This document shows, piece after piece, positions 1 to 9,953 of a stretch of 64,000 bases of DNA. Both the position numbers and the translations under genes were made by a program. Origin of the DNA: Poindextera sp963706385 (GTDB lineage: Bacteria > Pseudomonadota > Alphaproteobacteria > Caulobacterales > Caulobacteraceae). The stretch covers positions 1,054,001 through 1,118,000 of the forward strand of contig OY970153.1 of the NCBI GenBank assembly GCA_963706385.1, read 5' to 3'. Positions within the stretch are counted from its first letter, which is position 1. The number at the start of each line of letters is the position of its first letter. The notes below the pieces were generated by a model. The model did not search any database. It saw only the letters and a list, made by a program, of their open reading frames with translations, and was not told where the DNA came from.

Positions 1-687
1 GGCGTACTGGCGCATGTTGGCCAGCGCCGCCTCCAGGCTGGTGGTGGGGATGGTCAGCGGGCGCACGCCGTGCTTGGCGGTGATCTGCACCGTCTGTTCG
101 GTGCCGCCGGCGCACCACAGGTTGACGCTCAGGTCGCGCTCGGGCTGGGGCCGCAGGCGCAGGTCATGCACCTTGTAGAACTCGCCGTCGAAGTCGCACT
201 GGCCGGTGGCCAGGAGCTGCTTGAGCACCTGCAGCCCCTCGTCGAAGCGCAGCCGGGCCTCGTTCTGGTCGACGCCCAGCCCGTCATATTCGCGCCGCCC
301 CAGGCCCCGTCCGACGCCGCAGATCACGTTGCGGCCCTCGCCCAGGAAGGCGTCGAGCATGTTGACGTCCTCGGCGATGCGCACCGGATTGTGCCAGGGC
401 AGCACGGTGACCATGGTGCCCAGGTCCACCCGCTTGGTGATGCCGGCGATGTAGGTCAGGTACTGCAGCGGGTTGGTCACCATCGTATAGGGCGTGAAGT
501 GGTGCTCGATGGTCCAGACCGAGTCGAAGCCGCTGTCGTCGGCGATGCGCGCGATGCCGATCTCCTCGTTGAAGATCTCGCGGTCGGACCGGGCCGGGCG
601 CTTGGGCGCCGGCTTGCCCTGCTCCTCGGCCTCGTAGCGGTCCCAGTCGGTGTAGTTCTGATTGAAGATCGTCGCGCCCACCCGCAT
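1..687 (-). CDS. LLM-class (luciferase-like) flavin-dependent monooxygenase, 3' part missing
   Basis: The reading frame is open from an ATG at 687 down to the window edge (229 codons), so the C-terminus lies outside. The N-terminal half begins MRVGATIFNQNYTDW and contains a TIEHHF stretch followed by LGTMVTVLPWHNPVRIAED and an EGR..CGVGRG segment. These are typical of the TIM-barrel bacterial luciferase family (F420- or FMN-dependent oxidoreductases). The product should be a cytoplasmic flavin monooxygenase, but the substrate cannot be told. A purine-rich GGAGGAAACGGCGAG leader precedes the ATG. The downstream neighbour is not visible. Confidence 0.8.
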   Translation of the reverse strand, partial: MRVGATIFNQNYTDWDRYEAEEQGKPAPKRPARSDREIFNEEIGIARIADDSGFDSVWTIEHHFTPYTMVTNPLQYLTYIAGITKRVDLGTMVTVLPWHNPVRIAEDVNMLDAFLGEGRNVICGVGRGLGRREYDGLGVDQNEARLRFDEGLQVLKQLLATGQCDFDGEFYKVHDLRLRPQPERDLSVNLWCAGGTEQTVQITAKHGVRPLTIPTTSLEAALANMRQYA

Positions 688-789
688 CTCGCCGTTTCCT
701 CCACGCTCGTTGGCGTCAGCTTATCGGCGATCACTCTAACGACGGGACGGACGCGCCGACAATCCCGGACGCGGCGAAATCGCGCGGAG

Positions 790-837
790 GAGCGCGTTCC
801 GCAAAAGTGGATCCGGTTTTGCGATCAGAACGCGCTC
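790..837. repeat. Palindromic repeat, family C copy 1 (hairpin)
   Basis: Outer arms GAGCGCGTTC (790-799) and GAACGCGCTC (828-837) are perfect reverse complements. Inside, CGCAAAA and TTTTGCG flank a GTGGATCCGG loop. The same design, AAAAGTGGA...CCGGTTTT bounded by GAGCG/CGCTC arms, recurs at 46634-46680. It lies 16 bp past the stop of the TPR/ATP-grasp gene and could help end its transcript, but no T-run follows on that strand. Confidence 0.75.
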
Positions 838-853
838 AAATTTTTGATCGCCT

Positions 854-2851
854 CTACGCGCGCGCCAGCATCGCCTGGAACGTCGCCAGGATGGTCTTCA
901 CGTAGGGGTTCTTGTGCGCGAACGGGCCGTCATCGGCCTCGGGGTGGACCAGCATGGTGGCGTTGGCCTCGAACACCATCACCGCGCCGTCGGCCAGCAC
1001 GGTGAAGTCCAGGCCCGCGTAGTCCAGGTCAAGCCTGCGGCCGATGGCGGCGACGGCGGCCACGGCGCGCGGGCCGATCGCGGCCTCGGGGTCTTCGAGG
1101 AAGGCGCGCTCCTCGGCGATGCGGGCGGCGTCGCCCACCATGTCGGCCGAGCCGTGGTGCACCAGCCAGTTCGGGGAGATCGCCAGGTGGTAGGGGAAGG
1201 CCACGCGATCGACGAAGATCATCCGGTATTTGCGGTAGAGGCCGTCGGGCGAGGCGAAGTCGCGATAGGCGGTGAGGTAGGCCGCCTCGTCCGGCCCCAG
1301 CGCGATGGCGCCCAGCGCCTTGGCCGTCTCGGCCCTGACCAGCCCCTTGCCGCCGTGCGAGCCGGCCGGCCGCACCAGCACCGGCGTCTTCAGTCCCGCC
1401 TGCTTCGCCGCCCCGGCGAGGCCGCGCGCGCCCAGCGCCCGCCCGGCGATCCGCGCCGTGGCCGGAACCACCACGTCCGGCAGATCGCCCAGCAGGTCCG
1501 CCGCCAGATGCCGCGCGGTGCGCGCCACCTTGGCCGGATCGTTCAGCGCCGGCTTGGCGCAGGTCGCCAGAAAGCCTTGGACATTGGCCTCGGTCGGCCC
1601 GGCCAGATCCGGATCGCCGATGGCGTTGAACACCACGTCATACGCCGGCAGCCGATCGGCCTGGCCGGCGGTCGCATATTCGACGAACCAGTTGATCCGG
1701 GTGTAGCGGTCCTTGGGCATCAGATGGCGGAACGGCACGTTGCCGCCCTCGGCGGTGGTCAGGATCAGCACCCGCCGTTCAGGCTCGGCGGCGGCTTCGA
1801 CGAACAGGTTCTGGCGGCCATAGGCGAAGTCGCGGTGGCGGCGGGCCTGCTCGGCCTCGCCCGCCTCGGCCAGGATGCCCGCCAGGCTCTGGTGGGCGGC
1901 GATCATCCCGGGGTCGATGGCCAGCGCCAACTCATAGCAGCCGCGCGCGACCTCCGGCCGGTCGGACATCAGATAGACCGCGCCCAGACTGGCGTGCGCC
2001 TCGCTCATCATCGGATCGAGCGCGATGGCGGCCCTGAGGCGCCGTTCGGCGTCGGCGACGCGCTCCAGTTCGGCGTAGGCGGCGCCCAGCGCCAGCATGG
2101 CTCCGGCTCGGCTCGGTTCGAGCTCGACCGACCGCTCCAGCGCCTCGACGGCCAGGGCCGGCTGGTGCAGGCCGGCGAGCGCCGCGCCGCGGGCGTACCA
2201 GGCGTCGGCCTGACCGGACTCCAGCTCCAGCGCCCGATCGGCGGCGCGCAGGGCCGAGGCGGCGTCGCCCGCCTGGATCAGGGCCATGGCCAGACCGACA
2301 TGGCTGGCGACGGCCTGAGGCTCCAACCGGATCGCCTCGCGCCAGGCGCTGGCGGCGGCCAGCGCCTGGCCGGCGGCGGCCAGGGTGGTGGCGAAGGCGG
2401 CTTGCGCGGCGGCGAGGTCCGGACAGCGGGCGACCGCGCCTCGGGCGGCCCGCAGCGCCGCGTCCATGTCGCCGGCGTCGCGCGCGGCGTTGGCCAGACC
2501 CACCAGGGCGCCGGCATGGTCCGGCTCGCGCTCCAGCACCGCGCGATAGGCCGCCATCGCCTCGGCGTATTCGCCCAGCCAATGGCGCACCCCGGCCAGG
2601 GTGAAACGAGCCTCGACGTTGCGCGGGCGAAGGTCGGCGACGCGCCGCAGCAGAGCGGCCGCCTGCTGCGGCCGACCGGTTTCGAAGGCGAGGAGGCCAA
2701 AAAGATAGAGGGCGGTCGGCTCCTCCGGGTCGTGCTTCAGCGCCGCGGCGTAGAGCTGCTCGGCCTCGGCATGACGGCCGGCCTGGTGGCGTTCGAGGCC
2801 GGCGGCGACCAGGTCCTGAGCGGTCGGTTCGGTGTCGGGCTGGCTCGTCAT
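854..2851 (-). CDS. TPR-repeat protein with C-terminal ATP-grasp-like domain
   Basis: 665 residues. Residues about 10-340 are tandem tetratricopeptide repeats (for example the AEQLYAAALKHDPEEP unit). From about 355 the protein changes to an alpha/beta domain with RVLILTTAEGG, then LVRPAGSHGGKG near 490 (nucleotide-binding loop) and DFTVL...VFEANATM near 615-625. That D...E.N pattern is the metal/ATP site of ATP-grasp enzymes. The likely role is ATP-dependent ligation of a carboxylate to an amine, with the TPR part binding a partner; the substrate is unknown. The frame extends upstream to 3049, but the ATG at 2851 has AGGAA eight bases before it and the upstream part looks non-coding, so 2851 was chosen. 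No signal peptide is seen. Confidence 0.8.
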   Translation of the reverse strand: MTSQPDTEPTAQDLVAAGLERHQAGRHAEAEQLYAAALKHDPEEPTALYLFGLLAFETGRPQQAAALLRRVADLRPRNVEARFTLAGVRHWLGEYAEAMAAYRAVLEREPDHAGALVGLANAARDAGDMDAALRAARGAVARCPDLAAAQAAFATTLAAAGQALAAASAWREAIRLEPQAVASHVGLAMALIQAGDAASALRAADRALELESGQADAWYARGAALAGLHQPALAVEALERSVELEPSRAGAMLALGAAYAELERVADAERRLRAAIALDPMMSEAHASLGAVYLMSDRPEVARGCYELALAIDPGMIAAHQSLAGILAEAGEAEQARRHRDFAYGRQNLFVEAAAEPERRVLILTTAEGGNVPFRHLMPKDRYTRINWFVEYATAGQADRLPAYDVVFNAIGDPDLAGPTEANVQGFLATCAKPALNDPAKVARTARHLAADLLGDLPDVVVPATARIAGRALGARGLAGAAKQAGLKTPVLVRPAGSHGGKGLVRAETAKALGAIALGPDEAAYLTAYRDFASPDGLYRKYRMIFVDRVAFPYHLAISPNWLVHHGSADMVGDAARIAEERAFLEDPEAAIGPRAVAAVAAIGRRLDLDYAGLDFTVLADGAVMVFEANATMLVHPEADDGPFAHKNPYVKTILATFQAMLARA

Positions 2852-3148
2852 CGGTTCGGTTCCTGATTTCCGTTCAGCGGACGCCGGAGGGTCTGAACGG
2901 GCGGTCAACGCCGCACCGCCAGGCTTGCGGCGGATGTTGCCGCGCGCGCCGGCAAGTTCTGCCCGCCCGCCCGCTCGCGAACGGTTGGCGAGCGAGGCGT
3001 GGAACCCGCCCGAAACAATAGGTAAGTTATTGAAATCATGTGGAATCATCCTCGCCGCCGCGGCGCGCCCCCGCGCCTCGTCGAGGCAAGTCCGACCTAA
3101 GGCGCGTGCGGACCCCCGGCGCGGTGCAAGACCTAGGCCTCGGCGGCC

Positions 3149-4711
3149 TTAGGCCGCCCGGCGCGCGCGATCATCGGCCAGCACCCGGCTCATGGCCGCC
3201 AGCAACGCATCCGGCTTGATCGGCTTTTCGACCACCGCGTCGACCCCCTGGGCGAGATAGGCCTCGGCGTCGTAGGGGTCGGCGTTGGCGGTCAGGGCGA
3301 TGATCGGCATCCCGCCCACCGGGTCGGCCAAGCCCCGAATCCGGCGGGTGGCTTCCAGCCCGTCCATCACCGGCATCTTGATGTCCATCAGCACGATGTC
3401 GAACCGGCCTGTCTTGGCCAACTCCACCGCATGGGCGCCGTTCTCGACGCTCTCGCAGGCGCAGTCGAACATCTGACACAGGGTTTCGGCCACCATCCGA
3501 TTGGTGGCGTTGTCGTCGGCGATCAGCACCCGAATAGCCTCAGCCGACAGGTCCGGATTCGGCGCCGTCTCGGACGCCGCCAACCCCGGATCTTGGACGC
3601 GGAACAGCGGAAGCTCGAAGCTGAAACGCGATCCGCGTCCTACCTCGCTGTCCACCGTGATCGTCCCTTGCATCTTCTCGATGAGTTGGCGGCAGATCGA
3701 CAGCCCAAGCCCCGCCCCTCCGGCGTTGCGGCCCGCTTCGGTCTGGCCGAACGGAACGAACAGGGCGTCGATCTGGTCGGCCGCGATACCCGGCCCGGTG
3801 TCGCTGACCTCGCCGGACAGGAGGAGCGCCACGTCATGCGCCTCGGCCCTGAGCCGAACCGCGACCTGGCCCTCTCGGGTGAACTTGATCGCATTGCCGA
3901 CGAGGTTGTTCAGCACCTGCTTGAGCCGCACCTCGTCGCCCAGCGCCCAGAAATCGCCCTCGGCCTCGAACGCGGTGACTAGGGTCAGGCCGAGCTCGTC
4001 GGCGCGGGGCCGCCACAACGCGTCGATATCCTCCACCAGGCCGGCGAGCCGGAAGTTGTCCTCCTGCAATTCCAATCGGCCGGCCTCGGCGCGCGACAGG
4101 TCGAGCGCATCGTTCAAGAGGCGCAGCAGGGTCTCGCCCGAGCGGACGATGGTCTCGACGTAGGGGCGCAACTCCTCCTGGTCCAGGCGGCGGTTGATCA
4201 CATCGGCGATGGTCAGCACGCCGTTCAGGGGGGTGCGGATCTCATGACTCATCACCGCCAGGAACTCGGCCTTGGCGCGCAGCGCCGTCTGAGCCTCCGC
4301 GGCATGGTGACGAATACTGGCGTTTTGGGCCTGGAGCAGCGACAGAGCGCTGCCGACCCCGGCGTAGCAGCCCTCGCGTGTGACGATGAAGCCGCACAGC
4401 AGATCGGACGGATCTTCCAACAGTAAATCGCGGGTGAACGCCTCGGTCGAGACCAAGCCGTCGACGATGCGCGGCGCGGGATCCATCAACATGGTCACCG
4501 GCCGGTTGGCGTAGAGCGAGCGGCCATATTGCGCGGCCATCTTCAAAGCGAAGGCGTTGCGCTCGATCAGCCCGATCGGCCGGCCGGTTGGGTCAACCAC
4601 GGCGATGTTCAGCAAATCCGGCTCGGCCTGGAAGCGATCATAGATCACCGAACCGGTTGTCTCCGGCGCAACCGGGGAAACCGTTTCGACCAGATCGAAC
4701 ATGCACAACAA
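3149..4711 (-). CDS. Hybrid sensor histidine kinase with receiver domain
   Basis: 520 residues with no membrane segment. Residues about 20-125 form a sensory part (NIAVVDPTGRPIGLIERNAF) resembling CBS-type modules seen in GGDEF/EAL proteins. Then come a coiled HisKA with FLAVMSHEIRTPLNG (phospho-His near 156), an HATPase with N box NLVGNAIKFT and G boxes DTGPGIA and GAGLGLSIC, and a receiver domain at about 390-510 with DD, the phospho-Asp in VLMDIKMP near 440, and the KP lysine. It is a cytoplasmic hybrid kinase that would need an Hpt partner. A TTG start is chosen because GAGGGGG lies six bases upstream; the ATG at 4702 is the alternative. It is divergent from the EAL gene, so a shared signalling role is possible. 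Confidence 0.85.
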   Translation of the reverse strand: MLCMFDLVETVSPVAPETTGSVIYDRFQAEPDLLNIAVVDPTGRPIGLIERNAFALKMAAQYGRSLYANRPVTMLMDPAPRIVDGLVSTEAFTRDLLLEDPSDLLCGFIVTREGCYAGVGSALSLLQAQNASIRHHAAEAQTALRAKAEFLAVMSHEIRTPLNGVLTIADVINRRLDQEELRPYVETIVRSGETLLRLLNDALDLSRAEAGRLELQEDNFRLAGLVEDIDALWRPRADELGLTLVTAFEAEGDFWALGDEVRLKQVLNNLVGNAIKFTREGQVAVRLRAEAHDVALLLSGEVSDTGPGIAADQIDALFVPFGQTEAGRNAGGAGLGLSICRQLIEKMQGTITVDSEVGRGSRFSFELPLFRVQDPGLAASETAPNPDLSAEAIRVLIADDNATNRMVAETLCQMFDCACESVENGAHAVELAKTGRFDIVLMDIKMPVMDGLEATRRIRGLADPVGGMPIIALTANADPYDAEAYLAQGVDAVVEKPIKPDALLAAMSRVLADDRARRAA

Positions 4712-4958
4712 GATTTACCCCCTCGATTGCCGGCCGGATGAGTATCTTGCCGAAGGCTAAGACTTCGCTAAATCATAAAATCAAACAACAATGCTCCGTA
4801 TCCTGAGTATAATTGTGCATATACCATAAATCATGACGACGGCGGGTCGGGTTCGAAAACCGACCTCCTGGCTTGTCGATACCACTCTCCGGCGGCGAAT
4901 CATGAACTTCTTCGCAACCTTAAGGCCCTACACCTGTCGCCAACGAAACACGTTGGGG

Positions 4959-6581
4959 ATGCGATTGCCCGTCGAACCTATCCAATTCCTAGGCTTGGCC
5001 TTCGCCACCGCGGACCTGTTGTTCGAGATCGACAGTCGGGACGCCGTGACCTTTGCCGCAGGCGCCAGCCAACGTCTTGGCGGGCGCGACGAAGACGAGC
5101 TGGTCGACGCCCAATGGCAGACCTTGATCGCCGAAGAGGATCGAGCGCTGGGCGAGGCCCTGGTTCGCGGCGCGACGGACGGCGAGCGGCGCGGGCCGGC
5201 CCTGGTCCGCCTGGCCGCGGAGGTCGACGGCGGTCGGCGCTTCGCCAACCTGACGGCGTTCCGCCTGCCCAACAACAACGGATATGTCTCCTGCGCCCTA
5301 ACGCTTGCCGACGCTCCGGATGACGGCGGGCTCGTCGACGGCGCCCTGCCCGACCGCGCGAGCTTCGAGGCCGCCGCGTTCAAGCTGATCGAGGCCGCCA
5401 AGGCCCGCGGCGCCGAGCTTGAATTGGGCCTGATCGAACTGTTCGGCCTGGCCGAACAGAGGGCGGCGCTCGACAGCGACGAGGTCAAGGCGCTGGAGCG
5501 CCGGTTGGCCGGGGCGCTGAGAGCCGAAGCGGTGGGCGATCTGGTGACCGAACTCGGCCATGATCGCTTCGCCATCCTTCGCCGTCGGTCAGACGTGTCC
5601 GAGGCCATGGTGCAGCGGCTGAGCCGGGTTCTGGGCGACTCGCTGACACCCAAGGCCCAGGTCTTCACCATCGACTCGTTCGTCGACCAGACGCGGATGA
5701 TGCGCGCGCTGCGCTTCGCCCTCGACGGCTTTATCGGCGAGGACGCCACCATAAACAAGGCCTCCAGCCTGTCGGAGGTGCTCGACCTGTCCGTCCAGGA
5801 AACGGTGGCCCAGGCCGCCGTCTTCGAGACCCTGGTGCGGGACCGCCGGTTCGATCTGGTGTTTCAGCCGGTGGTGCTCCTGGCCGATAATTCGATCCAT
5901 CACCATGAGGTGTTGGTCCGCTTCGACGGGGATCGCAGTCCGTTCGCCATGATCCGCATGGCCGAGGAGCTGGACATCATCGAAGGCCTGGACCGCGCGG
6001 TGGCTGGTGAGGCGATCAAGCGGCTGAGGGCCGACAAAACCCGCCAGTTGCATTTGGCGGTCAACGTCTCGGGCCGCACGATTGTCAGCGCGGGCTTCTT
6101 GCGGATGATCGAACGGCTGACCCGGGAAGGCGACTTGGCCGGCCGGCTGATGTTCGAGGTCACCGAGAGTGCGGTGATCGACGATCTGGCCGTCGCCCAG
6201 CGGCATGTGCAGGCCCTGCAACGCATGGGTTTCTCCGTCTGCCTCGACGATTTCGGCGCCGGTGGGGCGTCCTACGGCTATTTGCGGCAGTTGTCGGTCG
6301 ACATGGTCAAGATCGACGGCGCCCATGTGCGCGAACTGACCCACCGCGGTCGCGACGACACGATGATTCGTCATATGGTTGGCCTGTGCCGCGAGCTGAA
6401 CGTCACCACCGTTGCGGAAATGGTCGAAACCCGCGAGGTGGCCGCCTCGCTGCGCGCGGTCGGCGTCGACTATGCCCAGGGCTGGTTGTTCGGCCGACCG
6501 AACCGTGAGCCGCAGGGATTCGGAGCGCATCCGGGCCATCGCGGCGCCAAGAGGCGCGGGGCGATCGAGCAGTGGGCCTGA
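4959..6581 (+). CDS. EAL-domain protein (c-di-GMP phosphodiesterase type) with PAS-like and GGDEF-like N-terminus
   Basis: 540 residues. A PAS-like sensor is at about 5-110, a poorly conserved GGDEF-fold region without a GGDEF motif at about 130-280, and an EAL domain at about 300-525. EAL landmarks are EVLVRF (in place of EALVR), NVSG, FEVTES, DDFGAG, VKIDG and AEMVET. The main metal and catalytic residues therefore look present, which suggests hydrolysis of c-di-GMP, although the V in the signature motif leaves activity open. The frame also offers ATGs at 4833 and 4902. The stretch 4833-4958 has codon use unlike the gene and no good ribosome site, so 4959 is preferred, with modest certainty. 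It is divergent from the hybrid kinase. Confidence 0.8.
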   Translation: MRLPVEPIQFLGLAFATADLLFEIDSRDAVTFAAGASQRLGGRDEDELVDAQWQTLIAEEDRALGEALVRGATDGERRGPALVRLAAEVDGGRRFANLTAFRLPNNNGYVSCALTLADAPDDGGLVDGALPDRASFEAAAFKLIEAAKARGAELELGLIELFGLAEQRAALDSDEVKALERRLAGALRAEAVGDLVTELGHDRFAILRRRSDVSEAMVQRLSRVLGDSLTPKAQVFTIDSFVDQTRMMRALRFALDGFIGEDATINKASSLSEVLDLSVQETVAQAAVFETLVRDRRFDLVFQPVVLLADNSIHHHEVLVRFDGDRSPFAMIRMAEELDIIEGLDRAVAGEAIKRLRADKTRQLHLAVNVSGRTIVSAGFLRMIERLTREGDLAGRLMFEVTESAVIDDLAVAQRHVQALQRMGFSVCLDDFGAGGASYGYLRQLSVDMVKIDGAHVRELTHRGRDDTMIRHMVGLCRELNVTTVAEMVETREVAASLRAVGVDYAQGWLFGRPNREPQGFGAHPGHRGAKRRGAIEQWA

Positions 6582-6686
6582 GCAGGATCGGCTCGACGCG
6601 GCTTCACGAATAGTTGACGATGGCGCCCTGGCCGACGTAGCCACGCGCGCAACGGCCCGTCGTTTCCGGACGGCCGAGGAGATTGC

Positions 6687-7898
6687 ATGGCCCAGTCGGC
6701 CCCCCAATCAGCTCTCGAACAGCGAGCCCCGCGCGCCAAGGCGTCGCCGCGAACACTGGAGCTGACCATATTGATGCCTTGCCTGAACGAAGCGGAGACC
6801 ATCGAGGTCTGCATCAAGAAGGCGATGGGCTATCTGGCCCGCAGCGGCGTCGCCGGCGAGGTGCTGATCGCCGACAACGGCTCGACCGACGGCTCCCAGG
6901 CCTTGGCGCGGGCGCTGGGGGCGCGCGTCGTCGCCGTGCCCGAAAAGGGCTATGGCGCGGCCCTGATCGGCGGCATCGCCGCAGCCCGCGGCCGCTTCGT
7001 GATCATGGGCGACGCCGACGACAGCTACGATTTCGAAAATCTCGACGGCATGATCGATCACCTGCGCAGCGGGGCCGACCTGGTGATGGGCAATCGCTTC
7101 CAAGGCGGCATATCGCCCGGCGCGATGCCGTTTCTGCATCGTTATCTCGGCAATCCGGTTCTGTCGTTCGTCGGCCGGCTGTTCTTCGCGATTCCGGTCG
7201 GCGATTTCCACTGCGGCCTGCGCGGCTTCTCGCGCGAGTCGATCCTGGCCCTGCGGCTGCAGAGCCCGGGCATGGAGTTCGCCAGCGAGATGGTGGTCAA
7301 GGCGGCGCTGAATGGCTTGCGCATCGAGGAGACCCCGACGACGTTGAAGCCGGACGGCCGCTCGCGGCCGCCGCATCTGAAGACCTGGCGCGACGGCTGG
7401 CGCCACCTTCGGTTCCTGCTGCTGCACTCGCCGCGCTGGCTGTTCATCTATCCGGGGATGCTGCTGATCGTCTTGGGCCTCGCCGGCTCGGCCCTGTTGG
7501 CCGGCGGTGCGGTTCGGGTCACCCCGCGCGTCGAGCTCGACATCCACTCGCTGGTGGTGGCCTGCTTTTCCATCCTGATCGGGGTTCAACTGATGATGTT
7601 TGGCGCCCTGGCGCGGCGCTACCAGATGCTGGAGGGTGTCCTGCCGCCCAGCGCCAACTTCCAGAAGTTCCTGCTCGGGCTCAGTTTGGAGCCGATCCTG
7701 CTCGCGGCGCTGGTCATTTTCCTGGTCGGCGCCGGGGGCGCCGCGTTCGCCGTGGCGCATTGGGCGGGTTCCGGCTTCGGACCCATCCTTTATAATGGCG
7801 TGATGCGGGTTCTCGTGCTGTCCTTGACCGGCGTGGCTGTCGCGATTCAACTGGCGGCGGCCGGCTTCCTCGCCTCGGTGTTCAGTTTGCGGCGCTGA
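6687..7898 (+). CDS. GT2 family glycosyltransferase (GtrB / dolichyl-phosphate sugar synthase type)
   Basis: 403 residues. An N-terminal GT-A fold (about 25-240) shows LTILMPCLNEAETIE, ADNGSTDGS and the DADDSYDF (DxD) metal/nucleotide-sugar site near 108. The C-terminal third has about four hydrophobic segments (FIYPGMLLIVLGLAG, LVVACFSILIGVQLMMFG and two more). Family members move a sugar from a nucleotide donor to undecaprenyl phosphate on the inner face of the membrane. The next gene, 15 bp downstream, carries a GtrA flippase domain, so the pair probably forms a surface-glycan modification system. Donor sugar and final acceptor are unknown. Confidence 0.85.
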   Translation: MAQSAPQSALEQRAPRAKASPRTLELTILMPCLNEAETIEVCIKKAMGYLARSGVAGEVLIADNGSTDGSQALARALGARVVAVPEKGYGAALIGGIAAARGRFVIMGDADDSYDFENLDGMIDHLRSGADLVMGNRFQGGISPGAMPFLHRYLGNPVLSFVGRLFFAIPVGDFHCGLRGFSRESILALRLQSPGMEFASEMVVKAALNGLRIEETPTTLKPDGRSRPPHLKTWRDGWRHLRFLLLHSPRWLFIYPGMLLIVLGLAGSALLAGGAVRVTPRVELDIHSLVVACFSILIGVQLMMFGALARRYQMLEGVLPPSANFQKFLLGLSLEPILLAALVIFLVGAGGAAFAVAHWAGSGFGPILYNGVMRVLVLSLTGVAVAIQLAAAGFLASVFSLRR

Positions 7899-7913
7899 TC
7901 GGGATCAAAGTCG

Positions 7914-9903
7914 ATGCGTCGATTGCTGTCGTTCCTGCCTGTTCTGGCTGGAACCCTTATGCTGATGGGCGTGGTCCTGATCAACGGGCGGCCCTCCGTA
8001 TTCACTGACACAGACGACTATTTCGTCGAGGGACGCACCTTCGCCTACACGCTCGCCTACGCCTTGCACCTCAAGGCGCCCGAACCGCCGCCGACCACCG
8101 CCGAGGACATCGCCGACGCCAAGCAGGCCGCCGAGGATCTGCACATGTCGCACACCGAGATCGGCGCGCGCTCGCCCTACTACGGGGCCCTGCTCTATGT
8201 GTCCCAGCGGATCGGCACTATCTGGCTGACCACCGCGATCCAGGCCGCGTTCGGCGCCTGGCTGGTGTTTCTGCTGTGGCGGGTCGCCGCGCCGGGCGCC
8301 CCGGCCTGGAGCGCCTACGCCGCCGAGGCCGCGGTCGCCTTTGGTTCGAGCCTGCCATTCTTCGCCGCCTTCACAATGCCGGACGTTTTTTCCGGCTACG
8401 CGACGCTCGCGGCCATCCTGCTGCTGGTGTTCTGGGAGCGGCTGGGCCGCTGGGAGCGCGGTGCATTGGGCGTCCTCTTGGCCGCGGCGATGACCTTCCA
8501 CACCTCGCACCTGCTGGACGTCCTGTGTCTGATGCTCATGGCCGGCCTTCTGTTCCGCTTCTTTCGGGCCAGGACAGACGCGGTCCTCGCACCGGTGGCC
8601 ATGGTCGGGGTCTGCATCATGGCGGCCATCGTCGCCAGCGCCGGCTACAAGGAGGCGGTAAAGCTCAAGACCGGCGACGAGCTGCGTCGACCGCCATTCC
8701 TGGCCTTTCGGGTGATCGCGGACGGGCCAGGGCGCGCGTTCCTGCGCGCCAAGTGCGGCCACGGGGCCCAGTATGTGCTGTGCCAGTTCCGCAACCTGCC
8801 GATGGACGATTCCCAGGACATGCTGTGGTCGGACGACCGCCGCAAAGGCATCTTCAATGTCACCACCTATGAGAACCGCCTGCAAATGGAGCGCGAAGAG
8901 AACTCGTTTCGTGCTCGACGCGGTGGCCTATGCTCCGATCGATCAGGCGGTCGCCTCGACGTACAACTGGGCCGAGCAGCTATTCCTAGTCTACCTCGAC
9001 GATCCGCTGAAGAACCCGCACTACTACCTGACCAACGCCTACTGGAGCACCACCAACCTGCCGTGGCTGATCAACCACGCGGCCGATTGCGGACGGGATC
9101 ATTGGGGTTGCGCGCCGCGGCTGTCAGTCGAGGGCTCGGAATGGCTCTACGGCGCCCTGGCGGTCGCCGGTCTGATCATCATCGTCTGGCGCCTGTGCCG
9201 GTCGGATCTGCGGAATCCCATCGCCCGCCGCAGGCTCGACTGGAGCGATGATCGCGCGCGGCTGGTGGCGCTGCTGGCCCTGCTTCTAGGCGCGGTGGTG
9301 GTCAACGCCTTCGTCTGCGGCGCGCTGTCGGGCCCGTTCGCCCGATATCAGGCGCGGATCAGTTGGCTGATCACCGCGGCGGCGACGATCTCGCTAGTCT
9401 CCGCCCTGCCACAGATGGGTCCCTTGCGCGCGCCGGCTTGGATGCTGAGCGGGCGCGCCCTACCACTGGTCCAGGCGATCGAGCGGCGCATCGATCCGGC
9501 CTTCATCCGCTTCGGCATGGTGGGCGCCGCCGGATTCAGCATTGATGCGCTGGTGTTGCACGCCATGGTCGGCCTGTTCGGCTTCAATCCCTTTTCCGGT
9601 CGGCTGGTCTCGTTCAGCGTCGCGGTGCTGACCACCTGGCTGCTCAATCGTAGCTTCACCTTCCGTCACCAGAAGCGGCACGGCCCGATCCGCCAAGCGG
9701 TGCTCTACGCCACCGTCCAGGGCGCTGGCGGCCTGGCCAACTTCGGCGCCTATTCCGCCGCCATCGCCGTCTTCCCACCGCTCGGGCACATGCTGCTGAT
9801 CCCGCTGGCGATCGGCTCGGCGGTCGGCCTTTGCCTGACCTTCATCGGCTCCAAACACTTGGCCTTCCGCGTCGCGACGATCGCGCAGGCGGAACCATCC
9901 TGA
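7914..9903 (+). pseudogene. Polytopic membrane protein fused to a C-terminal GtrA domain, interrupted by a +1 frameshift
   Basis: Two frames join near 8907. The first (from ATG 7914) reads through several membrane segments to EREEN. The second continues VLDAVAYAPIDQAVAS to the stop at 9903. Removing one T from the TTT at 8907-8909 gives NSFVLDA and one protein of 662 residues. The N-terminal part has a DTDDYF acidic motif in its first periplasmic loop, as in GT-C glycosyltransferases. The last 130 residues (IRFGMVGAAGFSIDALVLHAMVG onward) are a GtrA domain, the flippase for polyprenyl-linked sugars. As written, the first frame ends at 9251. The sequence on both sides of the break is fully conserved-looking, so sequencing or assembly error is as likely as a real mutation. 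Confidence 0.75.
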
Positions 9904-9953
9904 AGCTGGCTCGGCTCGGGTCAACGTCGCTCATCCGCGGTTTGGCAAGCTGG

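Noticed and set aside
914..2866. 650-codon open frame opposite the TPR/ATP-grasp gene
   Set aside because: It mirrors the high-GC codon pattern of the real gene. No domain is recognisable and its protein is His/Gln/Arg/Gly-rich.
4833..4958. N-terminal extension of the EAL protein
   Set aside because: Rare codons for this genome and no ribosome site. The conserved-looking protein starts at 4959.
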